Shown: one piece after another, positions 23,789 through 31,723 of the stretch
Layout: each line of letters starts with the position of its first letter
Numbering within the stretch: position 1 is the stretch's first letter
Assembly (NCBI RefSeq): GCF_003933735.1
Contig: NZ_RSED01000030.1
Span: forward strand, 1 to 36,494
Reading direction: 5' to 3'
Origin: Aquabacterium soli
Lineage (GTDB): Bacteria > Pseudomonadota > Gammaproteobacteria > Burkholderiales > Burkholderiaceae_C
Length of the DNA: 36,494 nucleotides
The notes under the pieces: generated by a model
Told to the model about the DNA's origin: nothing
The model's database searches: none
Seen by the model: only the letters and a program-made list of their open reading frames with translations
Translations under genes and position numbers: made by a program

Positions 23789-25146
23789 TGTCTGCACAAC
23801 AAGTTCCTAGCCCCGCCGCCGAAGAATTGGCACGTCACTGTGATGCGCAAGCAGAGCTTGCGCATAAAGCCCTTCGCTTCCTGACCGCCGGCAGCGTCGA
23901 CGATGGCAAGAGCACCCTGATCGGACGCCTGCTGTTCGACAGCCGCGCCATCCTGGCCGACCAGCTCGACGCGCTGGAAAAGCGCGCCGCCGGCGCCCCG
24001 ATCGACCTGTCGCTGCTGACCGACGGCCTGGAAGCCGAGCGCGAACAGGGCATCACCATCGACGTGGCCTACCGTTACTTCGCCACCAAGACGCGCAAGT
24101 TCATCATTGCCGATGCCCCAGGCCACGAGCAGTACACCCGCAACATGGTGACGGCCGCCGCCGGCAGCGATGCCGCCGTGGTGTTGGTGGACATCACCAA
24201 GATCGACTGGAAAGCGTCGCCCGTGCCCCTGCTGGCACAAACGCGCCGCCACAGCCTGCTGGCCCAGCTGCTGCGCGTGCCCTCCATCGTGTTCGCCGTG
24301 AACAAGCTGGACGCCATCGAGCAGGACACCGAGACCGCGTTCAACAACGTGGAAGCCTCGCTGCGCGCTTTCGCCGAACAGGCCGGAATCGAGGTCAAGG
24401 GCGTGATCCCCGTGTCGGCCCTGCGCGGCGACAACGTGACCACCCCCAGCGCCAACTGGCCCTGGTTCAAGGGCCCCACCCTGCTGCAGGTGCTGGAACA
24501 ACTGCCCGCCAGCGACGAACGCCACGACGGTGCCCTGCTCCACCCCGTGCAGTACGTGACGCGTGACAGCGTGGGCGAAGGCGATGCCAGCGCTTCCGGC
24601 ACCGGCCACCAGTACCGCGCCTTCTGGGGCCGCATCGCCCACGGCGCGGTCAAGGCCGGCGACGAAGTGCAGATCTTCCCGAGCGGCCAGAGCGCCATCG
24701 TGGCCGAAGTGCGCCACGCCGCCGAGGTGGTCGACCGCTGCGAGGCCGGCCAATCCGCCGGCATCGTGCTGGACCGTCAGGTCGACATCTCGCGCGGCGA
24801 CTGGATCGCCTCGCCCGGCAGCATCAAGCCCACCGACCAGTTCACGGCCACGCTGGCCTGGCTAGACACCGAGCCCGCCGTGGTCGGCCGCAAGTACTGG
24901 GTGCGCCATGGCAACCGCTGGGTGCAGGCGCGCATCACCGCCATCGACAGCCGCCTGGACATCCACACGCTGGAAGACAACGATGCAGAGCAGATCGCTG
25001 TCAACGAGATCGGCCGCGTGCAGATCCAGACGCAGCAGCCCCTGCCGGTCGAGGCCTACCTGGACAACCGCATCAGCGGCGCGCTGATCGTGGTGGATCC
25101 GACCACCAACCGCACCAGCGGCGCGCTGCTGGTCAAGGCCGCGTAA
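23788..25146 (+). CDS. cysN: sulfate adenylyltransferase subunit 1 (GTPase)
   Basis: A 452-residue EF-Tu-like GTPase that drives sulfate activation by CysD. Nucleotide motifs: GSVDDGKS at 35-42, DAPGHEQY at 109-116 and NKLD at 172-175; EREQGITIDVAYRYF is the switch I region. Two beta-barrel domains follow. There is no fused CysC kinase domain: the protein ends shortly after the second barrel. Its start overlaps the cysD stop. Length is near that of E. coli CysN. Confidence 0.97.
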   Translation: MSAQQVPSPAAEELARHCDAQAELAHKALRFLTAGSVDDGKSTLIGRLLFDSRAILADQLDALEKRAAGAPIDLSLLTDGLEAEREQGITIDVAYRYFATKTRKFIIADAPGHEQYTRNMVTAAAGSDAAVVLVDITKIDWKASPVPLLAQTRRHSLLAQLLRVPSIVFAVNKLDAIEQDTETAFNNVEASLRAFAEQAGIEVKGVIPVSALRGDNVTTPSANWPWFKGPTLLQVLEQLPASDERHDGALLHPVQYVTRDSVGEGDASASGTGHQYRAFWGRIAHGAVKAGDEVQIFPSGQSAIVAEVRHAAEVVDRCEAGQSAGIVLDRQVDISRGDWIASPGSIKPTDQFTATLAWLDTEPAVVGRKYWVRHGNRWVQARITAIDSRLDIHTLEDNDAEQIAVNEIGRVQIQTQQPLPVEAYLDNRISGALIVVDPTTNRTSGALLVKAA

Positions 25147-25171
25147 GCTTCAGCTCACACAGCGCACACCC

Positions 25172-25996
25172 ATGGACAGCAAGCCCTGCTCGCTCAACAC
25201 CGCGAAAGTCGTCTTCATCGGGGCCGGCCCCGGTGAGGCCGACCTGATCACGGTGCGCGGCAGCCGCCTGCTGGCCCAGGCCCAGGTGGTGCTGTACGAC
25301 GCCCTGGCCGATCCGGCCTTGCGCGATCTGGCCCCTCAGGCCGACTGGATCGACGTGGGCAAGCGTGGCTTCTCGGGCCAGCCCGGCAGCGATTTCAATG
25401 GCCAGACGCGCATCAACCAGTTGCTGGTGGAGCAATCGCTGGCCGTGGGTGCCATCCACGGCGATCGGGGCCTGGTGGCGCGCCTCAAGGGCGGTGATCC
25501 GAGCCTGTTCGGCCGCCTGGAAGAAGAGCTGCATGTGCTGCGCGAAGCCGGCATCCCCAGCGAGATCGTGCCTGGTGTGACATCGGCCCTGGCCGCCGCC
25601 GCCGGCACACAGCGCCCGCTCACACGCCGCGGCACCGGCCGAAGCGTCAGCTTCACCACCGCCATGACGCGTACCGGCGAGCTGCAGTACGGCATGGGCC
25701 CGGGCCAGCGCGCCGACACCGAAGTCTTCTACATGGCCGGCCGCCAGTTGGCCCCCTTGTCCAAAGGACTGCTCGATGCCGGCTGGCCAGGCGACACCAC
25801 CGTGAGTGTGGTCTCACGCGCCGGCTGGCCTGACATGCTGCATACCGTCCACACTGTGGCCAGCCTGGACGATGCCAGCGAGCACCATGCCGGCCGGCCC
25901 ACCCTGGTCATCGTCGGTGCGGGTGCCACCGCCCTGCCCGATGAGCCTTTGAGCCACATCCCCCTACCCGCGGAAGGCGGTGGCCGCGCTCCTTGA
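25172..25996 (+). CDS. cobA: uroporphyrinogen-III C-methyltransferase
   Basis: A 274-residue SAM-dependent methyltransferase making precorrin-2, the first step to siroheme, the cofactor of the neighbouring sulfite reductase. Motifs: FIGAGPGEADLITVRG near 13-28, VVLYDALADP, RLKGGDPSLFGR near 107-118, VPGVTSALAAAA and PLTRRG. It contains only the methyltransferase; the dehydrogenase/chelatase domain present in CysG fusions is missing and must be encoded elsewhere. It lies 25 bases after cysN, so it probably belongs to the same operon. Confidence 0.93.
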   Translation: MDSKPCSLNTAKVVFIGAGPGEADLITVRGSRLLAQAQVVLYDALADPALRDLAPQADWIDVGKRGFSGQPGSDFNGQTRINQLLVEQSLAVGAIHGDRGLVARLKGGDPSLFGRLEEELHVLREAGIPSEIVPGVTSALAAAAGTQRPLTRRGTGRSVSFTTAMTRTGELQYGMGPGQRADTEVFYMAGRQLAPLSKGLLDAGWPGDTTVSVVSRAGWPDMLHTVHTVASLDDASEHHAGRPTLVIVGAGATALPDEPLSHIPLPAEGGGRAP

Positions 25997-26059
25997 AGCG
26001 CAGCCCCGTAAAATCCCCCTTCTGTCGTTCACCAAACCCGTTTTCCAAGAGACCTTGTC

Positions 26060-26383
26060 ATGACCCACGTCGTCACCGAAGCCTGCATCCAGTGCAAATA
26101 CACGGACTGTGTGGATGTGTGTCCGGTGGACTGCTTCCGCGAAGGCCCGAACTTCCTGGTCATCGACCCGGACGAGTGCATCGATTGCGCCGTCTGCATC
26201 CCCGAGTGCCCCGTCAACGCCATCCTCCCGGAAGAAGACGTGCCCGGCGACCAGCAGCAGTACATCCAGATCAACGCCGAGTTGGCCAAAAGCTGGCCCA
26301 GCATCACCAAGCGCAAGGCCGCCATGGACACGGCCGACGAGTTCAAGGACAAGACCGGCAAGCTGGACCTGCTGGTCCGCTGA
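26060..26383 (+). CDS. fdxA: seven-iron ferredoxin FdxA
   Basis: A 107-residue ferredoxin with nine cysteines at 9, 12, 17, 21, 25, 40, 43, 46 and 50. As in Azotobacter ferredoxin I, C9, C17 and C50 fit a [3Fe-4S] cluster and C21, C40, C43 and C46 a [4Fe-4S] cluster. The C-terminal helix-rich extension ([20 protein letters not shown]) is usual for FdxA. It starts 63 bases after cobA, with a TAAAAT at 26009-26014 that could be a promoter -10, so it may be separately transcribed. It is followed closely by a reductase gene that could be its redox partner. Confidence 0.96.
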   Translation: MTHVVTEACIQCKYTDCVDVCPVDCFREGPNFLVIDPDECIDCAVCIPECPVNAILPEEDVPGDQQQYIQINAELAKSWPSITKRKAAMDTADEFKDKTGKLDLLVR

Positions 26384-26409
26384 AGCGGAACCAAGCGCCC
26401 GCCCACGGC

Positions 26410-27513
26410 ATGATCGAAACCGACGTTGTCGTCATCGGTGCGGGGCCTGTCGGCCTGTTCCAGGTTTTCCAGCTCGGCCTGCTCGGCCTGTCGTGCGAAG
26501 TGGTCGATGTGCTGCCCGAAGCGGGTGGCCAGTGCGTGGCGCTGTACCCGGACAAGCCCATCTACGACATCCCCGGTGTGCCTGTGTGCAGCGGGCGCGA
26601 ACTGGCCGCGCAGCTGCTCACGCAGGCGCGGCCTTTCCTGCCTCTGGATCCGGCCACCGGCCGATCCGCGCACCTGCACCTGGGGCAACAGGTGATGGCG
26701 CTCTCACAAGACGCCACGCCGGGCTTCACCCTGCAGACCACCTCGGGCCAGGTGTTCAAGGCCCGTGCCGTGGTCATCGCGGCGGGTGCCGGCGCCTTCG
26801 TGCCCAAGGCCTTGCCCCTGCCGGGCCTGCCGGCCGATGCGCCGCCGCCTGCCAACCTGCACCACCACCTGCCCGTTGACGGGCCGCCTGTGCCCTGGGC
26901 GGGCCAGCACCTGGTGGTGGCCGGCGGTGGTGAAGAGGCCCTGCAGACCGTGCTGGACCTGTCGCAAGCTTCTGATGACACACGCCCTTCGCGCATCACG
27001 CTGCTGCACCGGCGTGACCAGTTCCAGGCCGAACCGGCACTGGACACCGCCGTGCGTGCGCTGATCACACAAGGCCGCGTGGAACTGGCCCTGGGCGTGC
27101 CCCAAAACGTTGAGCTGGCCTGGTCTGATGCTGGCGTGAACGCGCCACCTGCGCTCACGAGCATCACCGTGCTGGGCCCAGACAGCCAACCGCGCACCCT
27201 GCCGCTGGAGCACCTGCTGGTGCGCATGGGCCTGAGCCCCAAGCTGGGCCCGCTGGCCGATTGGGGCCTGCCCATGGAGCGCAAGCAGATCACGGTGGAC
27301 ACCGCCACGTACGGCACCAGCCTCCAAGGCATCCACGCGGTGGGCGACATCAACACCTACCCCGGCAAGAAGCGCCTGCTGCTGTGCGGCTTCCATGAGG
27401 CCACGCTGGCAGCGCATGCCCTGCTGGCCCGCCTGCGGCCCGACGAGCCCCAGCACCTTCAGTACACGACCACCAGCACCCTGCTTCATCAGCGCCTGGG
27501 CGTGAAGCACTGA
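26410..27513 (+). CDS. thioredoxin-reductase-like ferredoxin-NADP(+) reductase
   Basis: A 367-residue flavoprotein. It has an FAD-binding GAGPVG near 10-15, the family signature AGGQCVALYPDKPIYDIPG near 43-61, a second dinucleotide-binding AGGGEEAL motif and a late GIHAVGDIN. It lacks the CxxC redox pair of true thioredoxin reductases, which with the ALYPDK signature marks the bacterial ferredoxin/flavodoxin-NADP reductase type. It lies 26 bases downstream of fdxA and may reduce it with NADPH. Whether it feeds the siroheme sulfite reductase upstream is inference. It has insertions rich in Pro and Ala, making it slightly longer than the usual 330-350 residues. Confidence 0.88.
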   Translation: MIETDVVVIGAGPVGLFQVFQLGLLGLSCEVVDVLPEAGGQCVALYPDKPIYDIPGVPVCSGRELAAQLLTQARPFLPLDPATGRSAHLHLGQQVMALSQDATPGFTLQTTSGQVFKARAVVIAAGAGAFVPKALPLPGLPADAPPPANLHHHLPVDGPPVPWAGQHLVVAGGGEEALQTVLDLSQASDDTRPSRITLLHRRDQFQAEPALDTAVRALITQGRVELALGVPQNVELAWSDAGVNAPPALTSITVLGPDSQPRTLPLEHLLVRMGLSPKLGPLADWGLPMERKQITVDTATYGTSLQGIHAVGDINTYPGKKRLLLCGFHEATLAAHALLARLRPDEPQHLQYTTTSTLLHQRLGVKH

Positions 27514-27515
27514 TG

Positions 27516-27532
27516 TGGCCGCCGCGCGGCCA
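27516..27532 (+). terminator. GC-rich hairpin after ferredoxin reductase gene
   Basis: TGGCCGC-CGC-GCGGCCA is a perfect 7-base stem with a 3-base loop, two bases after the reductase stop. It could end the cys/fdx transcript or guard its 3' end. No T run follows, so intrinsic termination is doubtful. Confidence 0.4.
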
Positions 27533-27550
27533 TCCGCGCGCGCTTCACAC

Positions 27551-27556
27551 TAAAAT
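27551..27556 (+). promoter_or_regulatory. candidate -10 box for the riboswitch transcript
   Basis: TAAAAT (5 of 6 to the sigma-70 -10) lies so that transcription would begin near 27563, at the first bases of riboswitch helix P1. No convincing -35 hexamer is seen at normal spacing, so this rests on position and one box. Confidence 0.4.
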
Positions 27557-27561
27557 GCACA

Positions 27562-27659
27562 CGTTTGCTAGGGGTGCCGCGCCCTCGCCTCAGGGTGTCT
27601 GCGTGGCTGAGAGAGTCCCTTCGAACCTGAACGAGGTCATCCTCGCGTAGGGAAGCACG
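27562..27659 (+). ncRNA. TPP (thiamine pyrophosphate) riboswitch
   Basis: The conserved TPP aptamer strings occur in order: GGGGTGCC (from 27571), GGCTGAGAG (27605-27613), CCCTTCGAACCTGAAC (27617-27632) and CGTAGGGAAGC (27646-27656). CGAGG-TCAT-CCTCG forms helix P5, and TGCT at 27566-27569 pairs with AGCA at 27654-27657 to close P1. A variable P3 arm lies between. It sits 128 bases ahead of the TonB receptor start. A GCCATCC/GGATGGC repeat (27660-27666 and 27694-27700) just downstream might take part in the expression platform. Binding of TPP normally lowers expression, so the receptor should be made when thiamine is scarce. Confidence 0.95.
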
Positions 27660-27786
27660 GCCATCCGCATGCCACGAACCGCCACCCACCCTGGGATGGC
27701 GCGCGTTCGCAGGCCACCGGCACGCACCGCACCCCTGGGCAAAGAGGCCTCACCACCGCCTTTTGCCGTGCTGGAGTTGCCGCCTT

Positions 27787-30057
27787 ATGGCCCATTTGCG
27801 CCCTCGTGTCCCGAGCCCTGCCCTGTCGTGCTCGCCTTCCGTCCTCTCGCTGGACGCCCCTTCGCAGGATCGCGCTTGTCAGGCCCTGCGCCCAAGCGCT
27901 CCCGCCATCGCAGCCTCGCTGCTGATCGGCCTGATGGCGGCCCAGGCCATGGCCCAGAACGCGCCCACCCCAGCCAGCCCGCAGACCAGCGATCCCAATG
28001 CCGCGTTGCCCACCGTCACCGTGGTGGCCCCCGCCGCGCGCGAGGCCCGCGCCAGCATCACGGGCCTGGGTGACACACCCGCCTGGCAAGCCCCAGTGCA
28101 GGCCATCCGCCTCACACAGGATGTGCTGAAGGACCAGCAGGTGCAGCGCCTGGCCGACCTGGTGAAGCTGGACGCCAGCACCAGTGATTCGTACAACACC
28201 ACCGGCTACTGGGATTACCTCAGCGTGCGCGGCTTCACGCTGGACAACGCCTACAACTACCGCCGCGAAGGCCTTCCCATCAACGCCGAGACCCGCATCG
28301 CGCTGGACAACAAGGCTGCCGTCGAGCTGCTCAAGGGCACCAGCGGCATCCAGGCTGGTGTGAGCGCGCCGGGTGGCCTGGTCAACCTGCTGGTCAAGCG
28401 CCCGGAAGGCCGCGTGCGCACGGCAGAGATCGGCTTCACGGGTGGCAGCAGCGTGATGGCCGCCGTGGACATCGGCGACCGCTTCGGCACCGACCAGCGC
28501 TTCGGCCTGCGGGTCAACGCGGCGGCCGAGAAGCTGGACACCAAGATCGACAACACGAAGGGGCACCGGCGCCTGCTGGCCATCGCCACCGACTGGGTCA
28601 TCGCCCCGGGCAGCATGATCGAAGCGGAGATCGAGCACAGCCTGTACCGCCAACCCAGCGTGCCGGGTTTCAGCCTGCTGGGCAGCGCCCTGCCATCGGC
28701 CAGCAGCATCGACCCGTCGCGCAACCTGAACAACCAGCCGTGGGCACAGCCGGTCGAGATGGCCGGCAACACGGGCACGCTGCGCTGGAAGCAGGATTGG
28801 AGCGCGGGCTGGCAGTCTGTGGTGACGTATGGGGAGCAGCATCTGCGTTCGCAAGACCGGGCGGCGTTTCCATCAGGGTGCGCCGCAGAAGGCAACTACG
28901 ACCGCTACTGCAGCGACGGCACCTTCGATCTGTACGACTACCGGTCCGAACACGAAAGCCGCATCACGCGTGCGCTCAATGCGCAGTTGAGTGGCGAGGT
29001 GCGCACAGGTCAGGTCAAGCACGCGTTGAAGTTTGGATTGCTGCGATCTGTGCACACCACAGATCTCGATACCGCAGCGTTCACCTATGCCGGCGAAGGC
29101 AACATCGGCGGCAACTACGGCCCCTACCCCGTCACGGCCACCCCCGACTACCCGAACACCAACCGACACGAGCGCAGCACCGAACTGAGCCTCAGCGACT
29201 CCATCACTTTCTCCGAACAATGGACCGCGTGGGCGGGCCTGCGCCACACCTGGCTCAAGCGCTGTGTTGAGCTGACCGAAGCGGGCATTGCCGATCCGGC
29301 GTCACTGGATCAGCAGGTCACCACGCCCTGGATCGCATTGGGCTACACGCTGGCACCCCGCACGCAGGCCTATGCCAGCTGGGGCGAAGGCTTCGAGGCC
29401 CGCACCGCCATGAGCACACCGCTGGTGACCTACACCAACGCCCCCCAGGCCCTGCCTGTGCGCAAGAGCCGCCAGATCGAACTCGGCGTCAAGGCTCAAC
29501 GTGATCACCTGCAATGGGGCGCCAACCTGTTCCGCATCCAGCGGCCGGAAGCCGGCCCAGTCACCGATGCGACGAGCGGCGACACAAGCTACATCTTCGA
29601 CGGCAAGGCCGTGCATCAGGGCGCCGAAGGCTTCATCCAGACCCAGCACGGCGCCTGGACCGTCAACGGCAGCGCCATGGTGCTCGACGCCAAGCGCGAG
29701 GGCAGCCAGAGCTACGACGGCAAGCGCCCCATCAACGTGCCTGAGCACACGCTCAAGCTGTCGGGCAGCTACCGCTGGGCATGGGCGCTGCCCATCACGG
29801 CGCAGGCCGACGTCGTGCATGAAGGCCGTCGCTGGGTCGATCCCGACAACACCGTGCGCCTGCCCTCATGGACACGCGTGGATCTCGGCCTGAAGGCCCA
29901 GCAACGCGTGGACGGCAGCAACCTGACCTGGCGCCTGGGTGTGACCAACCTGTTCGACAAGCGCGCCTGGCGTGAATCGCCCACGCTGACCGGGCACATC
30001 TACCTGTTCCCGCTGGCCGAGCGCACCGTGACCGGGTCCTTGCAGGTGGATTTCTGA
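27787..30057 (+). CDS. TonB-dependent receptor under TPP riboswitch control
   Basis: A 756-residue outer-membrane beta-barrel transporter. A long polar N-region precedes a hydrophobic signal core (AIAASLLIGLMAAQAMA, about 40-56). A TonB-box-like PTVTVV lies at 75-80. The plug domain follows (VLKDQQVQRLADLVKLD, YLSVRGFTLDN, GTSGIQAGVSAPGGLVNLLVKRP), resembling siderophore-type receptors, then the barrel, ending in aromatic F after LQVDF. TonB and ExbBD supply the energy for uptake. The riboswitch implies thiamine or a thiamine precursor as ligand rather than an iron chelate; this is inferred from regulation, not from binding residues. The ATG at 27787 follows GGAG at rather long spacing; a TTG eight codons earlier is the alternative. 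Confidence 0.92.
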   Translation: MAHLRPRVPSPALSCSPSVLSLDAPSQDRACQALRPSAPAIAASLLIGLMAAQAMAQNAPTPASPQTSDPNAALPTVTVVAPAAREARASITGLGDTPAWQAPVQAIRLTQDVLKDQQVQRLADLVKLDASTSDSYNTTGYWDYLSVRGFTLDNAYNYRREGLPINAETRIALDNKAAVELLKGTSGIQAGVSAPGGLVNLLVKRPEGRVRTAEIGFTGGSSVMAAVDIGDRFGTDQRFGLRVNAAAEKLDTKIDNTKGHRRLLAIATDWVIAPGSMIEAEIEHSLYRQPSVPGFSLLGSALPSASSIDPSRNLNNQPWAQPVEMAGNTGTLRWKQDWSAGWQSVVTYGEQHLRSQDRAAFPSGCAAEGNYDRYCSDGTFDLYDYRSEHESRITRALNAQLSGEVRTGQVKHALKFGLLRSVHTTDLDTAAFTYAGEGNIGGNYGPYPVTATPDYPNTNRHERSTELSLSDSITFSEQWTAWAGLRHTWLKRCVELTEAGIADPASLDQQVTTPWIALGYTLAPRTQAYASWGEGFEARTAMSTPLVTYTNAPQALPVRKSRQIELGVKAQRDHLQWGANLFRIQRPEAGPVTDATSGDTSYIFDGKAVHQGAEGFIQTQHGAWTVNGSAMVLDAKREGSQSYDGKRPINVPEHTLKLSGSYRWAWALPITAQADVVHEGRRWVDPDNTVRLPSWTRVDLGLKAQQRVDGSNLTWRLGVTNLFDKRAWRESPTLTGHIYLFPLAERTVTGSLQVDF

Positions 30058-30112
30058 TCCCGCGCACCGGTTTGTCGCACGGGCCACACAGATGTGCAAA
30101 ACAGCGTCCGTC

Positions 30113-30142
30113 TTGCTGGCCCGCACAAAACCATGCTATAGT
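30113..30142 (+). promoter_or_regulatory. promoter of tRNA-Asn
   Basis: TTGCTG at 30113-30118 and TATAGT at 30137-30142 are separated by 18 bases, a good sigma-70 pair. Predicted transcription starts near 30149, leaving a leader of about 48 bases before the tRNA. The area is less GC-rich than its surroundings. Confidence 0.65.
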
Positions 30143-30196
30143 TTCGTTCTCGGTTGATCGCTGCAACTTACCGAAGCAGCTAGCAGACAACCCTGA

Positions 30197-30272
30197 TCCC
30201 CGATAGCTCAGTCGGTAGAGCGCCGGACTGTTAATCCGTAGGTCCCTGGTTCGAGCCCAGGTCGGGGAGCCA
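30197..30272 (+). tRNA. tRNA-Asn (GTT)
   Basis: A 76-base cloverleaf including the encoded CCA. The acceptor stem pairs TCCCCGA with TCGGGGA, followed by discriminator G and CCA. The D arm contains AGCTCAGTCGGTAGAGC, the anticodon GTT is at 30230-30232 within ACTGTTAAT, and the T arm reads CTGGTTCGAGCCCAG. It is followed by a strong terminator. Confidence 0.98.
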
Positions 30273-30280
30273 AAATTCGA

Positions 30281-30309
30281 AAGGCCTCAGCACACGCTGA
30301 GGCCTTTTT
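30281..30309 (+). terminator. rho-independent terminator of tRNA-Asn
   Basis: AAGGCCTCAGC and GCTGAGGCCTT form a perfect 11-base stem around ACAC, followed by more T residues (five in a row from 30305). It lies eight bases after the tRNA. Confidence 0.93.
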
Positions 30310-30355
30310 CGTTGGGGCGTTCGTACACCGCAATAGAAGCCAACACCAGCGCTGC

Positions 30356-30637
30356 TCAGATCTTCACGGTGCCCTGCGCCGGTTGATGCGACAAGCCGAA
30401 CGCCCGCTTCACCCGCAGCATCGTGTCCTCACCGTCCGGGTCTTCCACCACGATCCGCAGATGTGCCGTGTTCGATGCCCGCCCCTCGGCCTGAGGCAGC
30501 CCAGAGCCGGCCAGGCGCGTCGAGGGCACATCCACCGGCACGTCCGGCTGCCCCTCGATGTTGCTGGTCAAGGCCACGCTGGAGAAGTCCTCCAGCCGGA
30601 CGGTGTTGATGTGGGATTCCTTGATGATCTTGTCCAT
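30356..30637 (-). CDS. small protein of unknown function
   Basis: A 93-residue soluble protein that I do not recognise. From the ATG at 30637, preceded by GGAGA, it starts MDKIIKESHINTVRLEDFSS, has a proline/aspartate-rich middle (GQPDVPVDVPSTRLAGSG), and ends with a charged strand-like LRIVVEDPDGEDTMLRVKRAFG. No signal peptide or membrane segment is present. It lies 123 bases after the second nucleoside permease on the same strand, so it may be the last gene of that operon or independent. A short intergenic stretch on either side holds nothing else. Confidence 0.55.
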   Translation of the reverse strand: MDKIIKESHINTVRLEDFSSVALTSNIEGQPDVPVDVPSTRLAGSGLPQAEGRASNTAHLRIVVEDPDGEDTMLRVKRAFGLSHQPAQGTVKI

Positions 30638-30760
30638 GGTGTCTCCATCGCATTGAGCGGTTGAGGTCGAGGCCGGGGATGATGCGGCACCATGCCATCC
30701 AACGTGGCACCGCGCTATGCCCCCTCCTTGGCAAACCAAGTGCCCGCCCGATGCGCTGCG

Positions 30761-31723
30761 TCAGCGCTCGCCCGCCCGGTACGGCTTCATCAAGGCCTGC
30801 GGATACGCTGCCCGCCGCGCCATCACCACCAGCGCCAGGATCGACAGCAGGTAGGGCAGCATCAGGTACACCTGGTAGGGCAAAGCGATGCCCAGCACAT
30901 CCCCACCAGCCTGCTGCAGACGCAGTTGCAGCGCGTCGAAAGCCGCGAACAGCAAGGCGCCCAGCAGTGCCTTGCCCGGCCGCCATGAGGCGAACACCAC
31001 CAGCGCCACGCAGATCCACCCGCGCCCGTTGATCATGTTGATGTAGAAGGCATTGAAGGCCGACAGCGTGAGAAAGGCGCCCGCCACGCCCATCACGGCC
31101 GAACCGGCCACGATGGCGCCTGTGCGCAGGCCCGTCACGCTCAGGCCCTGCCCTTCGGCCGCCGCCGGGTTCTCGCCCACCATGCGCACCGCCAGGCCCA
31201 GCGGTGTGCGCATCAGCACCCAGCCCAGCAAAGGCACCAGCAGCAAGGCGCCCCAGGTCAAGGGCGTCTGTGCGGCCAGCACCGGGCCGATCAGGGGGAT
31301 GGCATCCAGCCCCTGCAGGTGGGTGCCCATGGGCGCCATCGGCACGATGGTGGGCGGCGTGCTGATCTTCGGGAAGGCGATCCGGTAGCCGTAGTAGCTC
31401 AGGCTGGTCGCCAGCATGGTCAGCCCCAGGCCCGCCACATGCTGCGACAGCGCCAGGCCCACCGTGAGCAAGGCATGCAACAGCCCGCACAGGGCGCCCA
31501 CTCCCGCGGCGACCAGAACGCCCGTGGGCAGGCTGGCGCCGTGGTAAACGGCCAGCCAGCCACTCAGCGCCCCCGCCACCATGATCCCTTCGATGCCCAG
31601 GTTCAGCACCCCGGCACGCTCGCACAGCAGCACGCCCAGCGTGCCCAGCAGCAGCGGCGTGGCGGTGCGCAGCACGGCGATCCAGAAGCTGGACTGCGCG
31701 ATCAGGTCCCACACTTCGGTCAT
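30761..31723 (-). CDS. nucleoside-type ABC transporter permease (second subunit)
   Basis: A 320-residue inner-membrane permease of the branched-chain/BMP (NupQ/YufQ-like) class. The opening MTEVWDLIAQSSFWIAVLRT is followed by PLLLGTLGVLLCERAGVLNLGIEGIM, a signature in which E-R-x-G-x-x-N-L-G-x-E-G is typical. About eight to ten hydrophobic segments follow. Its ATG overlaps the stop of the first permease (ATGA), showing coupled translation. With its partner it forms the membrane channel for uptake of nucleosides or related compounds; specificity is not visible. Confidence 0.9.
   Translation of the reverse strand: MTEVWDLIAQSSFWIAVLRTATPLLLGTLGVLLCERAGVLNLGIEGIMVAGALSGWLAVYHGASLPTGVLVAAGVGALCGLLHALLTVGLALSQHVAGLGLTMLATSLSYYGYRIAFPKISTPPTIVPMAPMGTHLQGLDAIPLIGPVLAAQTPLTWGALLLVPLLGWVLMRTPLGLAVRMVGENPAAAEGQGLSVTGLRTGAIVAGSAVMGVAGAFLTLSAFNAFYINMINGRGWICVALVVFASWRPGKALLGALLFAAFDALQLRLQQAGGDVLGIALPYQVYLMLPYLLSILALVVMARRAAYPQALMKPYRAGER

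Noticed and set aside
30197..30310. tRNA-Asn as an attachment site for an integrated element
   Set aside because: No integrase, no direct repeat of the tRNA 3' end and no foreign-looking genes on either side.
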